A stretch of DNA of 64,000 nucleotides from Acholeplasmataceae bacterium (GCA_023230825.1 JALNWO010000001.1:62001-126000), one strand, 5' to 3'; shown: positions 9,338-18,619, numbered from the stretch's first letter. A program made the numbers and translations. The notes: generated by a model from the sequence alone, not told the origin.

Positions 9338-9772
9338 ATGATTATAGATGAGATTATTTCAAGAATAGATAGAGAGGCTCCGCTAAAAGACCAATTCTTT
9401 GATAATGAAATCGAACTCTTTTACCACGCTTACAATAAAGTAGCTATTCGGACAGGTAGGTTGCATCCTGTTAATGAGGATGACCGAGGAGCTACTTTAA
9501 TTGAGCTGACAGCTATTTTGTATCCACTAGATAAAAAAGCTGTTAATGTCATGTATTTAGAGGGAGTGAGGATTTCAGAAGGTCGATATACTTTTAAAGA
9601 AAGAATGATCCAACGATTCTTAAGTGTGTTTTATTTAATCATAGGTATCTTCGTCTGTACGTATATGTTTACAGTAGTAGTCAGAGGAAAAGATACAGAT
9701 ATGGATTTTACCACTTCTATACTTGAAACATTACTTAAACTATTTGATCTACTCATTGGAACAACTATTTAA
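9338..9772 (+). CDS. membrane protein next to spanins, possible holin or antiholin (144 aa)
   Basis: A 144-residue protein with a soluble N-terminal part (residues 1-90), one clear membrane span (about 94-114, YLIIGIFVCTYMFTVVV) and a hydrophobic or amphipathic C-terminal helix (about 124-144). It starts 8 bases after the o-spanin gene, so it is in the lysis operon. This makes a holin or antiholin role reasonable, but the large soluble domain is not typical of small holins and I see no family match. Confidence 0.55.
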   Translation: MIIDEIISRIDREAPLKDQFFDNEIELFYHAYNKVAIRTGRLHPVNEDDRGATLIELTAILYPLDKKAVNVMYLEGVRISEGRYTFKERMIQRFLSVFYLIIGIFVCTYMFTVVVRGKDTDMDFTTSILETLLKLFDLLIGTTI

Positions 9773-9789
9773 AAAAAAGAAATATCGAC

Positions 9790-10389
9790 ATGCGTACTAA
9801 AGTAAACAAAAAGAAAAAACTTTCACTATCACTTGAAACTATTAGTGAAGGTACTTCAGTAGAAAGAGAATTAGAGATATATGCTTTACTTGACGATCTA
9901 TCAGTACTAACACAAGCTGATGCTGTAGAACAACAGGAACAATTCTCTATTGTCCCAGTCATTGGTGAAGGTCATAAAGGTTCTACTAGGGTAAGAAAGA
10001 CCATTAATAAAGATGGTACAACTTTTATTCACACTACAAAAGTTAGGCAGACTGATGGTAGTAATCTAGAGACTGAAGAAGAAACTACTGAGGACATGTT
10101 TAATGCTTATAAAGCACTAGCTAATGACGGACTCATTAAAGATCGTTTTTTCTTTCCCGTTAAAGGCCATGACTTATTGTGGGAAGTCGATGTTTTTCCT
10201 CAAGATAATGGGGAATATGCTCAGTGGGTGAAAATTGATTTAGAGATTCCGGAAGGAGTTGTCTTAAAAGAACTTCCAGAACTTCCCTTTCCTTATAAAG
10301 AAAAGATTGTTAAAAGTAATGATCCTGAAGTTAAAAAGCGAATCGGTAAATTATATAAAGACTTTTTCTCTTTTAAGAAAGGTAATTAA
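9790..10389 (+). CDS. hypothetical protein (199 aa)
   Basis: A 199-residue soluble protein, last gene of the RuvC-spanin unit, 17 bases after the membrane protein. The N-terminus is basic (MRTKVNKKKK), the middle contains a Thr/Glu-rich stretch near 75-100 and the C-terminus is Lys-rich. No motif recognised. A terminator follows directly. Confidence 0.65.
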   Translation: MRTKVNKKKKLSLSLETISEGTSVERELEIYALLDDLSVLTQADAVEQQEQFSIVPVIGEGHKGSTRVRKTINKDGTTFIHTTKVRQTDGSNLETEEETTEDMFNAYKALANDGLIKDRFFFPVKGHDLLWEVDVFPQDNGEYAQWVKIDLEIPEGVVLKELPELPFPYKEKIVKSNDPEVKKRIGKLYKDFFSFKKGN

Positions 10390-10391
10390 AA

Positions 10392-10436
10392 GTAAATAGG
10401 AGGATTTATTTAGATCCTCCTATTTATGCCTTCTAT
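10392..10436 (+). terminator. intrinsic terminator, GCATAAATA family
   Basis: AAATAGGAGGAT and ATCCTCCTATTT form the stem, followed by ATGCC and a T-rich stretch. Closes the lysis unit. Confidence 0.75.
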
Positions 10437-10442
10437 ATTTAA

Positions 10443-10480
10443 TTCTAGATTATTTCAATTACATATAACTGTTATGAGTT
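10443..10480 (+). promoter_or_regulatory. conserved promoter-like motif, copy C
   Basis: TTCTAGATTATTTCAAT then TACATATAACTG. It matches copy B over the first 18 bases and lies about 30 bases before a 39-aa ORF. Confidence 0.65.
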
Positions 10481-10510
10481 GTTATAATAAGTATTTGAAG
10501 GAATGTTATA

Positions 10511-10630
10511 ATGAGCACTAAAGAACTAATGGTCTTAGGTTGTGTTACAGCAAGTATTCTTGCTATTGCTATGGTCGTTACAGAAACCTCCCGTATTACA
10601 CGAGCAGTTATTATTAAATCTAAAAACTGA
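10511..10630 (+). CDS. 39-aa single-span membrane peptide
   Basis: A 39-residue ORF (MSTKELMVLG at the start) with GAAGGAA about 7 bases before the ATG, one hydrophobic segment (about residues 7-23) and a basic tail RAVIIKSKN. It sits in a complete small unit: motif C upstream and a terminator right after the TGA at 10628-10630. That arrangement, repeated for other small genes here, supports it being real despite its length. Function unknown. Confidence 0.6.
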   Translation: MSTKELMVLGCVTASILAIAMVVTETSRITRAVIIKSKN

Positions 10631-10680
10631 GCATAAATAGGGAGTCCTTTTGGACTCCCGTCTATGCTGTCTTTTTTTTT
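10631..10680. terminator. bidirectional terminator between convergent genes
   Basis: GCATAAATAGGGAGTCC and GGACTCCCGTCTATGC pair around a TTTT loop, followed by a run of T to 10681. It directly abuts the stop of the minus-strand spike gene. Confidence 0.85.
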
Positions 10681-11771
10681 TACCAAGGAATGTTATCAAC
10701 AGACAAGGTTGTCAGATGTGTATGGCCTGTAACGTCTAATGTACCAGTTATCGATACATTGTTTAAGAAACGAGCTGATCCTTGTAACTCCATTTCTCCT
10801 GAACCACCATAACTACCTGATCTAGAATAAACACTACCCATAAATCCAATACCAGGAGCATCTAAAGAAATACCACTAGGACTCGTTACACTATTACCGC
10901 CATTAGAATGCACACGAGAAGAACCATTAGAACTAATATTGGTATTACCTTGAGTACTGACGCTTGTATTACCTTGGGTGCTAATTGAAGTATTGCCATC
11001 AATAGAGCTTGTGTCATTACCTTTTACAGTCAAGTCCTTATTCTTATCAACTAATCCAGTCATGTTACCCACAGCATGGTATTCAATATTAGGACCATTT
11101 AATCTAAAGAAAGTACCATCACCATTTCTTAATTCTAGTAACCGTTGTTTAGATTGAATAGTGAAATAGTTCTCATCATCATCAGTGATAGTAAAAGTAC
11201 TTTTATCAGTATCTAACTCAAGTGTCCATTCATGAGGCTCTCCATTAGCTTTACTGGTTTGGAGTAGGATATTCTTCATGTGGGTAGAGATTTGTAAAAA
11301 GTATACGTTTTTATTCTCTATACTCGCTTCTTTATTTAAAGAAGGTTCGCCACTAAAAGCATATATCACTGTTTCTAATCGACGTAACTTAATATGATTT
11401 TCTAATGTATCCCAGAAATAAGTATTAGTATCTCCAAGAACATAAATCATTACTTTCTCACCACGCCTAACGTTTGGTGCAGTGATTCTATTACTGTTAC
11501 CTAAAGACAGCCAAGTGGCTTTAATTGTTTTCGTTACATCAACAGTGGAAGTATACTCCTCACCATCTAATTGCGTTCCTTGAGCTTGTAGTGTTTGTAC
11601 GTTGTCAGTGATCTCACCATTTAAGAACTTAAGTACCTCACTTGGCTTAACTTCAATAGTTAATGAAAAGATATCATCATCTTCATCTTTATTGGCACCA
11701 ACCTCACCGATTGAAAAATCCTTTAACAAGGAGACGTTTATGCTATTTCCTAAATAGGGAGAGTCAGACAT
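10680..11771 (-). CDS. baseplate central spike protein (gpV / gp5 C-terminal type)
   Basis: A 363-residue protein with the layout of a membrane-puncturing spike. An OB-fold-like region with ITAPNVRRGEKVMIYVLGD sits near residues 95-115. The part from about 235 on is a series of short repeats such as NTSISTQG and NTSVSTQG, typical of a trimeric beta-helix. The end has TGHTHLTTLSVDN; the HTH (His-x-His) near the tip matches the metal-binding motif at the apex of phage spikes such as P2 gpV. It would sit under the tail tube and pierce the outer membrane. It is transcribed away from the Rad50-like gene. Confidence 0.75.
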   Translation of the reverse strand: MSDSPYLGNSINVSLLKDFSIGEVGANKDEDDDIFSLTIEVKPSEVLKFLNGEITDNVQTLQAQGTQLDGEEYTSTVDVTKTIKATWLSLGNSNRITAPNVRRGEKVMIYVLGDTNTYFWDTLENHIKLRRLETVIYAFSGEPSLNKEASIENKNVYFLQISTHMKNILLQTSKANGEPHEWTLELDTDKSTFTITDDDENYFTIQSKQRLLELRNGDGTFFRLNGPNIEYHAVGNMTGLVDKNKDLTVKGNDTSSIDGNTSISTQGNTSVSTQGNTNISSNGSSRVHSNGGNSVTSPSGISLDAPGIGFMGSVYSRSGSYGGSGEMELQGSARFLNNVSITGTLDVTGHTHLTTLSVDNIPW

Positions 11772-11797
11772 ATTTAAAAATAGACCTTCTTTAAAAT

Positions 11798-14335
11798 ATG
11801 AGTAAAAAGAACATAACTAGAGTAACCATCATGAGATTAATTAGTCTAGAATTAAAAGACTTTAAACCGTTAAGTGTAAATAGAAAAAGATTCTTTAAAA
11901 TAACCCCTAAGGAAGTTGTCCAAGTTATCTTAGGTACTAACGGTTCAGGTAAGACAAGTATTATTAAAGAGATCGTCCCAGCAGCAGCTAATCCACAACT
12001 CTTTCGTAAAGAAGGACATAAAGAAGCGATCTACTATCACAATAATAAGCACTATAAAATTAGATACGAAGCCAAAACAAATAAACATTTTCTTTTTGAA
12101 GAACAAGAAAGTGGTGAATACAAAAATTTAAATGAAGGAGGTACTTTACGTGTACAGGAAGAAACTGTATTAAGTATCTTTAAAGTAACGCCGTTTATAC
12201 GCAGTGTCTTAATTGGTGAAATGAATTTCTCTGATCTAGGTCCTCAAAAAAGACGGGAATTATTTACTATGATGAGTCCTGTACCTTTTGACTATGGGTT
12301 AGAATTCTTTGCTAAGGCGAAAGATCGTTTAAATGATACAACAGCTATTTTACGCCATAACAAACGTAAACTCATTGATGAAATAGCTAAGGTAATGAAT
12401 GATGAACAGTATGAGAAACTACAAAAAGAAAATAAAGAACTACATCATGAATTATCTATTCTTTTAAGAGAAAGAAATAATCAAATCCAACCCTTAGATA
12501 AACTAAAGAAAGAAGAAACAGATACTTTAGTAGAGATTAGTCGAATTACTGCTACTATCTTTTCGACAAACATCTTAGCTCCCCAAGATAAAAGCTATTC
12601 TTCAATCTCCGATCTACGTGAAGAGATGGTTAAAGAGCGAGAACTTCTCTCTTCATTAAACACACAGTTAAGTGAACGATCTGCTCAATTTGAAAAACTA
12701 TCTAAAGAAGTAGATATTGTTAATCAGAGTGGTGGTCAGGGTATTGAGGATATCAATGCTAAGATAGAAGAATTAGAAAAAGCTAAACAAGTTCTTATTA
12801 GTAAATTACGTAATAAAATTGAACCTCATCAGTACAAGTACATCAAGCAAGGTTTAGATAGCGAAAGTGAGAATTTGTTAAATGAAATCTTCTCTACTTT
12901 ACCTTTAAATGATGATTTACGTTTCTCTAATACAGAATTTAAAAAGTTAAAAGCTGAAGATGATCAATTGATTGAAAAGCTTCGTCAATTGTCTTTAGAT
13001 AGAGATAGACTTAACTTCGAACTCAATGAGTTAGATAAGCATAAAGCTAATGGGAGTATTTCTTGTCCTGAATGTAGACATAGTTGGATTATTGGTTATG
13101 ATCCTCATCAGTACAATAAGAAGAAAACGCAATTAGATGAGACTCTAACTGCTATAACCCAAATTGAAGAGAGAAGAAAAGAATTAGTAAAAGATCTCTC
13201 TGATATGCAGGAATTCTTTAACAAGTATAAAGACTATATCCATATTAGGAATAGGAATAATCACTTAAGTATTCTTTGGGAACAATTAGAGTTTGACAAT
13301 ACTGCTTTTAAATATCCTAGACATGTATTAAGTATCATTGATACATTTCAATCAGATTGTCGTATTGTGAATAACATTCTTGATATTGATGAGAAGTTAA
13401 ATAAAGAACTCACTCTTTTTGAAATGGTTAAGAAAATAGACCAGCAAAAAGTCTCTGAGAATAAAGCAGTCCTAACCCAACTAGAACTGGAAATTAATCA
13501 GATCACTTGGAATATTCGAACTAAAAAAGAATACTTAAATAAGCTGACAGTTTATTATAATAGCCTAGCTAGTCTGATTAATGACGTAAAGCCACGCCTA
13601 GAGTATCTTCAGAGGCATTTAGAGGACCTACAAGGCGATGTAATAGAATCAGTGAGACAAGATATCCTCTCAGATTTAATTCGCTCTCTACAGTCTAAAT
13701 TAGCTTTAAATGAAGACATTTTAAATAAGGTAGATTATCAACGAGGATTAGTAGAGCATCTTCAAAATGAAATTACTCAACTTGAAGTTGAAGAGATTGC
13801 ATTAAAGCGACTTATTGATGAAGTCAGTCCTACAAATGGTTTGATTGCGGAAGGTTTGATGCTTTATATTAATACCATCCTTGACCAAGTCAATCAGATT
13901 ATTGCTAAGGTATGGTCGTATTCATTTAAGATTCTCCCCTGTGAAGTTAAGACAGAAGGAGAAGTAGGTTTAACTTATCGATTCCCTATTGATATTGCAG
14001 ATGGTCTTAATGATATCAAAGATATCGTAGATGGGTCTAAAGCTCAAAAAGAAATTACTAACTTAGCCTTTAGAATTATTGCTATGAATTACTTAGGTTT
14101 TTCAGACGCTTTTCTTTTCTTAGATGAGTTCGGTGATGGGTTTGACCCCACCCACAAAGCGAGTGCTATTCATGCAGTCAATACAATCATTGAACAAATG
14201 AACTTTAGTCAAATCTTTATGGTATCTCACGTAGAAACAAGTTATGGTGCTTTAAAGAATAATGACGTTTGTTTATTAAATGATTTAAACATTCAAGTGC
14301 AAGGTGTTTATAATGAACACGTTGAAATGTATTAA
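11798..14335 (+). CDS. Rad50 / SbcC / T4 gp46-like recombination ATPase
   Basis: An 845-residue SMC-type ATPase. Walker A GTNGSGKT at residues 46-53, two long coiled-coil arms, a zinc hook CPEC at 423-426 in the middle, and a C-terminal ATPase part with FLFLDEFGDGFDP (Walker B Asp776, Glu777) and MVSHVE. With an Mre11/gp47 nuclease it would process DNA ends for recombination-dependent replication or degrade host DNA; that partner is not in this window. A second possible start is ATG 11831 (Met12), which would put the conserved beta strand at the N-terminus. The next gene follows 20 bases later. Confidence 0.9.
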   Translation: MSKKNITRVTIMRLISLELKDFKPLSVNRKRFFKITPKEVVQVILGTNGSGKTSIIKEIVPAAANPQLFRKEGHKEAIYYHNNKHYKIRYEAKTNKHFLFEEQESGEYKNLNEGGTLRVQEETVLSIFKVTPFIRSVLIGEMNFSDLGPQKRRELFTMMSPVPFDYGLEFFAKAKDRLNDTTAILRHNKRKLIDEIAKVMNDEQYEKLQKENKELHHELSILLRERNNQIQPLDKLKKEETDTLVEISRITATIFSTNILAPQDKSYSSISDLREEMVKERELLSSLNTQLSERSAQFEKLSKEVDIVNQSGGQGIEDINAKIEELEKAKQVLISKLRNKIEPHQYKYIKQGLDSESENLLNEIFSTLPLNDDLRFSNTEFKKLKAEDDQLIEKLRQLSLDRDRLNFELNELDKHKANGSISCPECRHSWIIGYDPHQYNKKKTQLDETLTAITQIEERRKELVKDLSDMQEFFNKYKDYIHIRNRNNHLSILWEQLEFDNTAFKYPRHVLSIIDTFQSDCRIVNNILDIDEKLNKELTLFEMVKKIDQQKVSENKAVLTQLELEINQITWNIRTKKEYLNKLTVYYNSLASLINDVKPRLEYLQRHLEDLQGDVIESVRQDILSDLIRSLQSKLALNEDILNKVDYQRGLVEHLQNEITQLEVEEIALKRLIDEVSPTNGLIAEGLMLYINTILDQVNQIIAKVWSYSFKILPCEVKTEGEVGLTYRFPIDIADGLNDIKDIVDGSKAQKEITNLAFRIIAMNYLGFSDAFLFLDEFGDGFDPTHKASAIHAVNTIIEQMNFSQIFMVSHVETSYGALKNNDVCLLNDLNIQVQGVYNEHVEMY

Positions 14336-14355
14336 ATAAAAAGGAAAGATATAAA

Positions 14356-15174
14356 ATGAGTAATCCTTATTTAGATAAAGTTTTTAGTGTCCCTGAAGCT
14401 ACTCCAGTAGTTACTGAAGCAGAGTTATCTACTAATGTTCATGAAGGTGTTCATCCTGAAGATGACTTTCTTAGTATTGATCAAGAGAAGGTAGACCGAT
14501 TCCTTCGTTATGCTGAAGCTGCTGCTAAACATTCTGCTGACACTATTACTCAAACTGCTACGTTAATTAGTGATCTAACTCAGTCGATCATTATTCTAAC
14601 TAAGTACGTGGATGGATTAGTTAAAGAGAATGCGAAACTAAAGGAAGAGCAAAAGTCTATTGCTTTACAAACAGCAAGTACTCAAGTACATAATGAAGCA
14701 AAGGAAGTAAAAGAAGAGTTTAAACCTGTTGAATTCCTTGGTAGTATTAATGAGCATCAAAACAAGATGCGGGAAAACTCTCCTTTGATTAAGTTGAATA
14801 AGTTAGTCTACAAATACTTCTCTAGTGAGTATATCAACGGCGGACAAGGAAAGATTAAACCTTATACCGATGGTTATCGAGCATTAATTTTTAATGATCT
14901 AAAGAAGCATCCTGTAGTAGAGGCTCGTGCTTTATTAGAAGTCATTAATGAGTTAATCTCACGAGAATTAGCTGATCACGGTATTATGTTCCTCTCTGAT
15001 GAACTGGCTATTAATAAAGCAGTTTTGATCTGGAACTCTAGTTACGCTGTTGTTGTTAGTAATATCACTCACACTCAATTAGGAATCACTCCAGTTGGAT
15101 TAAACGGTGAGCGCTTTACCTTTAACAGTCTAGAAGAGATTAACGGCTTTGAAGACCTCTTAGCTCGTTTCTAA
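14356..15174 (+). CDS. hypothetical protein cotranscribed with Rad50-like gene (272 aa)
   Basis: A 272-residue protein with AAAAAGGAAAG upstream of the ATG. A coiled-coil segment lies around residues 50-115 (with LIKE heptads, VDGLVKENAKLKEEQK) and a globular part from about 135 to the end. It follows the Rad50-like gene by 20 bases and ends at a terminator, so a role in DNA metabolism is possible by association. No motif of Mre11, UvsW or other known recombination partners is seen. Confidence 0.7.
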   Translation: MSNPYLDKVFSVPEATPVVTEAELSTNVHEGVHPEDDFLSIDQEKVDRFLRYAEAAAKHSADTITQTATLISDLTQSIIILTKYVDGLVKENAKLKEEQKSIALQTASTQVHNEAKEVKEEFKPVEFLGSINEHQNKMRENSPLIKLNKLVYKYFSSEYINGGQGKIKPYTDGYRALIFNDLKKHPVVEARALLEVINELISRELADHGIMFLSDELAINKAVLIWNSSYAVVVSNITHTQLGITPVGLNGERFTFNSLEEINGFEDLLARF

Positions 15175-15181
15175 TTATTAA

Positions 15182-15229
15182 GACTACACTATCTGGAATT
15201 CAATGTTCTAGGTAGTGTAGTTCTTTTTA
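15182..15229 (+). terminator. intrinsic terminator
   Basis: ACTACACTATC (15183-15193) pairs with GGTAGTGTAGT (15211-15221), followed by TCTTTTTATGCTG. The trailing ATGCTG is shared with the terminator family. Confidence 0.75.
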
Positions 15230-15241
15230 TGCTGTATTTTA

Positions 15242-15272
15242 AGAATTGTTAGTTATATATCACTAGTTAGTA
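15242..15272 (+). promoter_or_regulatory. conserved promoter-like motif, copy D (diverged)
   Basis: AGAATTGTTAGTTATATATCACTAG, with the ATATCACTAG core. It lies 43 bases before the start at 15315 and just after a terminator. Confidence 0.5.
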
Positions 15273-15314
15273 ACATCTACAAATATCCTCTCTACCATAA
15301 AAGGAAATACAATC

Positions 15315-16370
15315 ATGTCGGAAAATAAACTCACCTCACATCTAACTATTGTAGCTAAGATGCTTAACCTCGATAAAATCTTAACTGATGTTGTATATGC
15401 AGCAACTCACGATAATGATTTTTGTGATTACTTCAACGTAAGTGGTAAGACTGTTGTTATTCGTAATTACAAACAAGTGGATTTATATTCTGACACTTCA
15501 GAAAGAGTGTTAAATTCAACCACAGAGAAATTAAATGACTTTGTTGTTTGTGTGTACGACAGTAATGCAGATGATGTAGAAGCTATGTTCTCCTTGTCTA
15601 AAATCTTGGGTTCTCATCCAACTGCTATTAAAACCCCTGAAGACTTAGTTGTAATGAGTTGTAAGTTGGCTGGTGTTGTTTCTCAATATTTAGGGTTTGA
15701 GGGTGAGGATATTAGCCACTTGACTCAATATCTCAGTGATGAAACTGCTGGGCGGGGTAAGAAAGTAATTAATACTATTGGTATTAATTATAAGACCTTG
15801 TTGGAAGAAGTAGAGGATACTATAAATCTTTATTTAATTGTTAAAGATATCTTTAATAAGGCTGCTCCACTTAAACCAACTCATCTGAGTATTGTTGATT
15901 ATTTTAACGTTCACTCTAATTACACTAAACAAAACTTTGATGTCAGTACACGTATTGAGAGAATGTCAGGAAAACTTGTTCTTGTGTTAAAAGTTTTTGA
16001 TTTTAACGGACGTGTTGTTTTGTCATTAGAGTTAGGTGCTATTGAAACGTTAGCAGACCCTTCACTGAACATTAAAGATTTCGTTACTGAAATCCTTACA
16101 AAGTCATTCAGCGTTTTAACTAATATGACTGAATTGCTAAATATCGCAGGAAGTTCTAATCGATATAAAGCTGCTCCAAATGAAGATGAGTTGTATAAAG
16201 GCTATCCTGTTCCTCCAACGCATCCCGCCCACCCTTCAAACTACCCTTTCCATCCCTTCCCTCAACAACCAATTTGGATGCCTGATCGTACTGGCACTCC
16301 AATTAATCCGATGTATCCCTACAGCTCTTCTTCCATGTCAAATGAAGACGTAGATAAAAACGACCGTTAA
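15315..16370 (+). CDS. hypothetical protein with Pro/Tyr-rich tail (351 aa)
   Basis: A 351-residue protein with AAAGGAA 8 bases before the ATG. Residues 1-285 look like a mixed alpha/beta globular domain. The last 65 residues are low-complexity, rich in Pro, His, Ser and Tyr (PTHPAHPSNYPFHPFP region), and so probably disordered. It is a single-gene unit between promoter motif D and a terminator. Codon use is slightly richer in GT-ending codons than neighbouring structural genes. Function unknown. Confidence 0.7.
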   Translation: MSENKLTSHLTIVAKMLNLDKILTDVVYAATHDNDFCDYFNVSGKTVVIRNYKQVDLYSDTSERVLNSTTEKLNDFVVCVYDSNADDVEAMFSLSKILGSHPTAIKTPEDLVVMSCKLAGVVSQYLGFEGEDISHLTQYLSDETAGRGKKVINTIGINYKTLLEEVEDTINLYLIVKDIFNKAAPLKPTHLSIVDYFNVHSNYTKQNFDVSTRIERMSGKLVLVLKVFDFNGRVVLSLELGAIETLADPSLNIKDFVTEILTKSFSVLTNMTELLNIAGSSNRYKAAPNEDELYKGYPVPPTHPAHPSNYPFHPFPQQPIWMPDRTGTPINPMYPYSSSSMSNEDVDKNDR

Positions 16371-16377
16371 GTAAACA

Positions 16378-16430
16378 GCATAAATAGGGAGAGCAATTAG
16401 CTCTCCCAAATATGCCTTTCTTTTTTTCTT
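16378..16430. terminator. bidirectional terminator, GCATAAATA family
   Basis: GCATAAATAGGGAGAGC and GCTCTCCCAAATATGC form the stem between convergent genes. T-rich DNA follows on the plus strand up to the next stop. Confidence 0.8.
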
Positions 16431-17303
16431 TCAGACTTCAAAGATACCATCGTCTTTATCACGAGGATCATTAAATACTTCACCGTCTTCCGTTCTTTGA
16501 ATAGGACTCTCAGGCTTAGTGCTTATACGACACTCATCAATATCTTCAGGTGTAATCCCTACATCTAGATTACCAGCAATAGAAAATAACTTAACATCTA
16601 CCATAGTCGTAGGAATAATCCTACCTGCTACAAACTCTAACCATTTTAAAGGATGTTGTCCTTTAGCCATCATTTCTTGAATCTCTGGATCATCTTCAGC
16701 TTTATCTCTAAATAGAGCTGGAGTAAATGCAGTAGTATGAAACAATAATGTTTTCTTAAAGTTCTCAGCTTGAGCATTCATCCAATCAAAGAGATCATAC
16801 ATGAACATCCCTTTGAAAGTATTATGACAATAATCTGCTGTTAACTCTTCATTGCTTTTATGGATAAAGGTAATATCCATAGAATGATCAAAGTATTGTA
16901 GTAGACGAGCTTTATAAATAAACTCAAACTCTTTTCTTAGCTCATCACTAAAATCATAAGGATAGGTATTAATAACTAGTTGAGGAAAGCCTCTAAAAGG
17001 CTCAGCCATATGTTCATTGAATGAATCCTTTAAGATCGAAACAAGAAGAACCTCTACATTAGAGAGAAGAGATAGTTTTAATGTCTCAATATTTCTTAAA
17101 GCATATTTTTCTCTGAACATCTCATAAGTAACAGGACCAAACTCATCTCTACGTCGTAAATGATAAAGACCTGTTTTTAAATGAGTTTTAGTATACTCTT
17201 CAAAGACTTCTGGAAAGTGTTGTCTTAGCGTACCTAGTCGTGTATCAAGAATTTCATCTAAACTTAGATAATAGATCCGTCTAATTTCTTCAGTAGGTGT
17301 CAT
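16431..17303 (-). CDS. hypothetical protein, last gene of the minus-strand RNAP-beta-C unit (290 aa)
   Basis: A 290-residue soluble protein, mostly helical in the first 200 residues, with an acidic C-terminus (EVFNDPRDKDDGIFEV). Its start is 3 bases after the stop of the 199-aa gene. No motif recognised. It shares a unit with the beta C-terminal-like gene, so a link to transcription is possible but not shown. Confidence 0.65.
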   Translation of the reverse strand: MTPTEEIRRIYYLSLDEILDTRLGTLRQHFPEVFEEYTKTHLKTGLYHLRRRDEFGPVTYEMFREKYALRNIETLKLSLLSNVEVLLVSILKDSFNEHMAEPFRGFPQLVINTYPYDFSDELRKEFEFIYKARLLQYFDHSMDITFIHKSNEELTADYCHNTFKGMFMYDLFDWMNAQAENFKKTLLFHTTAFTPALFRDKAEDDPEIQEMMAKGQHPLKWLEFVAGRIIPTTMVDVKLFSIAGNLDVGITPEDIDECRISTKPESPIQRTEDGEVFNDPRDKDDGIFEV

Positions 17304-17306
17304 GTA

Positions 17307-17906
17307 TTAACTTAGTATTAGAATATCAATGGGATTAGGACGAGAAAGATGTAGTAGTGCTAATGTTAATAAGAAACCATTATTCTTAGTTATGAGTTTC
17401 TTTACCTCGACTTGATTAGGAATGCGAATAAGTATCTCACTAGGCAATTCCCATGAAGTAAGTTGTGAGGTCTTATTCTCTACTTCTAATCGATTAACTA
17501 ATAACTCCCTATCCAGTGTAATCAAACCATCTACTACACACGCACAAACCTCATCATATTCTCTTTGATTAGGTGCCCAACTTGATTTAAAAGTAATATG
17601 TAAATCAAACAGAAAATCTTGAACTGCTGGACTAGCTTTAAATACAGGTAAAAAAGAAGTAGTAAAGAACCTATCAGTAAAAATAGTATCGTAAGAAACC
17701 CTAAGCAAGAATTCGTATAGAAATTGAGCTAATGGACTTCTAGGACCATAAGTACTGCCTTCTGATCTATCAATCGTCGTGTATGCATTCCTAGCAATAG
17801 GGAGTTCTGTTACATGCATAGGAAGGATACGTTTAAAAATCTCTTGAATTAAAAGAAGAGGTCTTTTTAGATTAGGTGAATGATGTTCAAAGGTCCGTAT
17901 TTCCAT
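17307..17906 (-). CDS. hypothetical protein (199 aa)
   Basis: A 199-residue protein, leucine- and phenylalanine-rich, 19 bases downstream of the beta C-terminal-like gene. N-terminal Pro/Leu-rich part (LKRPLLLIQEIFKRILPMHV). Large phages often have a baseplate wedge gene of similar size here, such as T4 gp25, but I see no decisive motif. Function left open. Confidence 0.6.
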   Translation of the reverse strand: MEIRTFEHHSPNLKRPLLLIQEIFKRILPMHVTELPIARNAYTTIDRSEGSTYGPRSPLAQFLYEFLLRVSYDTIFTDRFFTTSFLPVFKASPAVQDFLFDLHITFKSSWAPNQREYDEVCACVVDGLITLDRELLVNRLEVENKTSQLTSWELPSEILIRIPNQVEVKKLITKNNGFLLTLALLHLSRPNPIDILILS

Positions 17907-17925
17907 TTGCTTTTTCTATATCAAA

Positions 17926-18591
17926 TTAAAGTGTGTTATTAAGATGCATACCGTAAAGATAAGAGCGTAATGTAGCAACAGATTCTGCTTCACTGCCTAT
18001 TTTCATTAATGCTTCAATAGAAGCACCACCAGTAGCATCAATGGATTTATTCATAGCTCTAAAGGCTAGAATATCACCGCCTCGAACTTTCATGAATTCT
18101 AATAAGCTCTTCTCTAAATCATAACCTAAGATGACTTGTGCCTCTACGTTAGAAAGCGTAGAGCCTTTAGATTCACCTGTAGCTTGACCAGTAATCTCAT
18201 CAATAGTGTTGCTATGCTTAGGTAAAGTTTTCTTATCATCTAGAATTTGAGCTTGTCTTCGAATAGGGAGTTGGAGAATGAGGTATTTCTTATTAGAAAG
18301 ATATTTTGGATTTTGTCCATCATCAATCCAGATACGTTCTCGTAATGCAATACCCCACTCTTCAGCGATATCTATTTTCTCATCCCTTGTAATCGTAGGT
18401 TCTTTACCGTTTTCTCTGAATACAACAAGGGATTCTTCGCCTGTAATTAATCTATTTACAAAAGCATCGATATCAGAATCACTCATTTGAGAAAAGGCAA
18501 CTCGATAATACTCGGCAGTATTACCGCCAGGATCAACACGCTCACAATCAGCTAAGACTTGTGTTTCAAAAGCTTTTCTATTTCCAGCCAT
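17926..18591 (-). CDS. RNA polymerase beta subunit, separate C-terminal segment
   Basis: A 221-residue protein whose second half aligns in order with the extreme C-terminus of bacterial RpoB. YLILQLPIRRQAQILDDKK matches the YMYMLKLNHLVDDKM region; ITGQATGESKG matches LVTQQPLGGKAQ; SNVEAQVILGYDLEKSLLEF matches the [20 protein letters not shown] region; and SIEALMKIG matches SFNVLLKEI. In RpoB this part contacts the beta' clamp and switch region. The intron-split beta gene at 38377-43138 ends before this segment, so this gene probably supplies it as a separate subunit. The first 90 residues have no clear match. Based on visual alignment only. Confidence 0.65.
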   Translation of the reverse strand: MAGNRKAFETQVLADCERVDPGGNTAEYYRVAFSQMSDSDIDAFVNRLITGEESLVVFRENGKEPTITRDEKIDIAEEWGIALRERIWIDDGQNPKYLSNKKYLILQLPIRRQAQILDDKKTLPKHSNTIDEITGQATGESKGSTLSNVEAQVILGYDLEKSLLEFMKVRGGDILAFRAMNKSIDATGGASIEALMKIGSEAESVATLRSYLYGMHLNNTL

Positions 18592-18619
18592 AACCTTTCT
18601 TCTATATTAGGTGTTAAGT

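Noticed and set aside
17307-17906. T4 gp25-like baseplate wedge
   Set aside because: Size fits, but the diagnostic motif could not be shown by eye; left as hypothetical.
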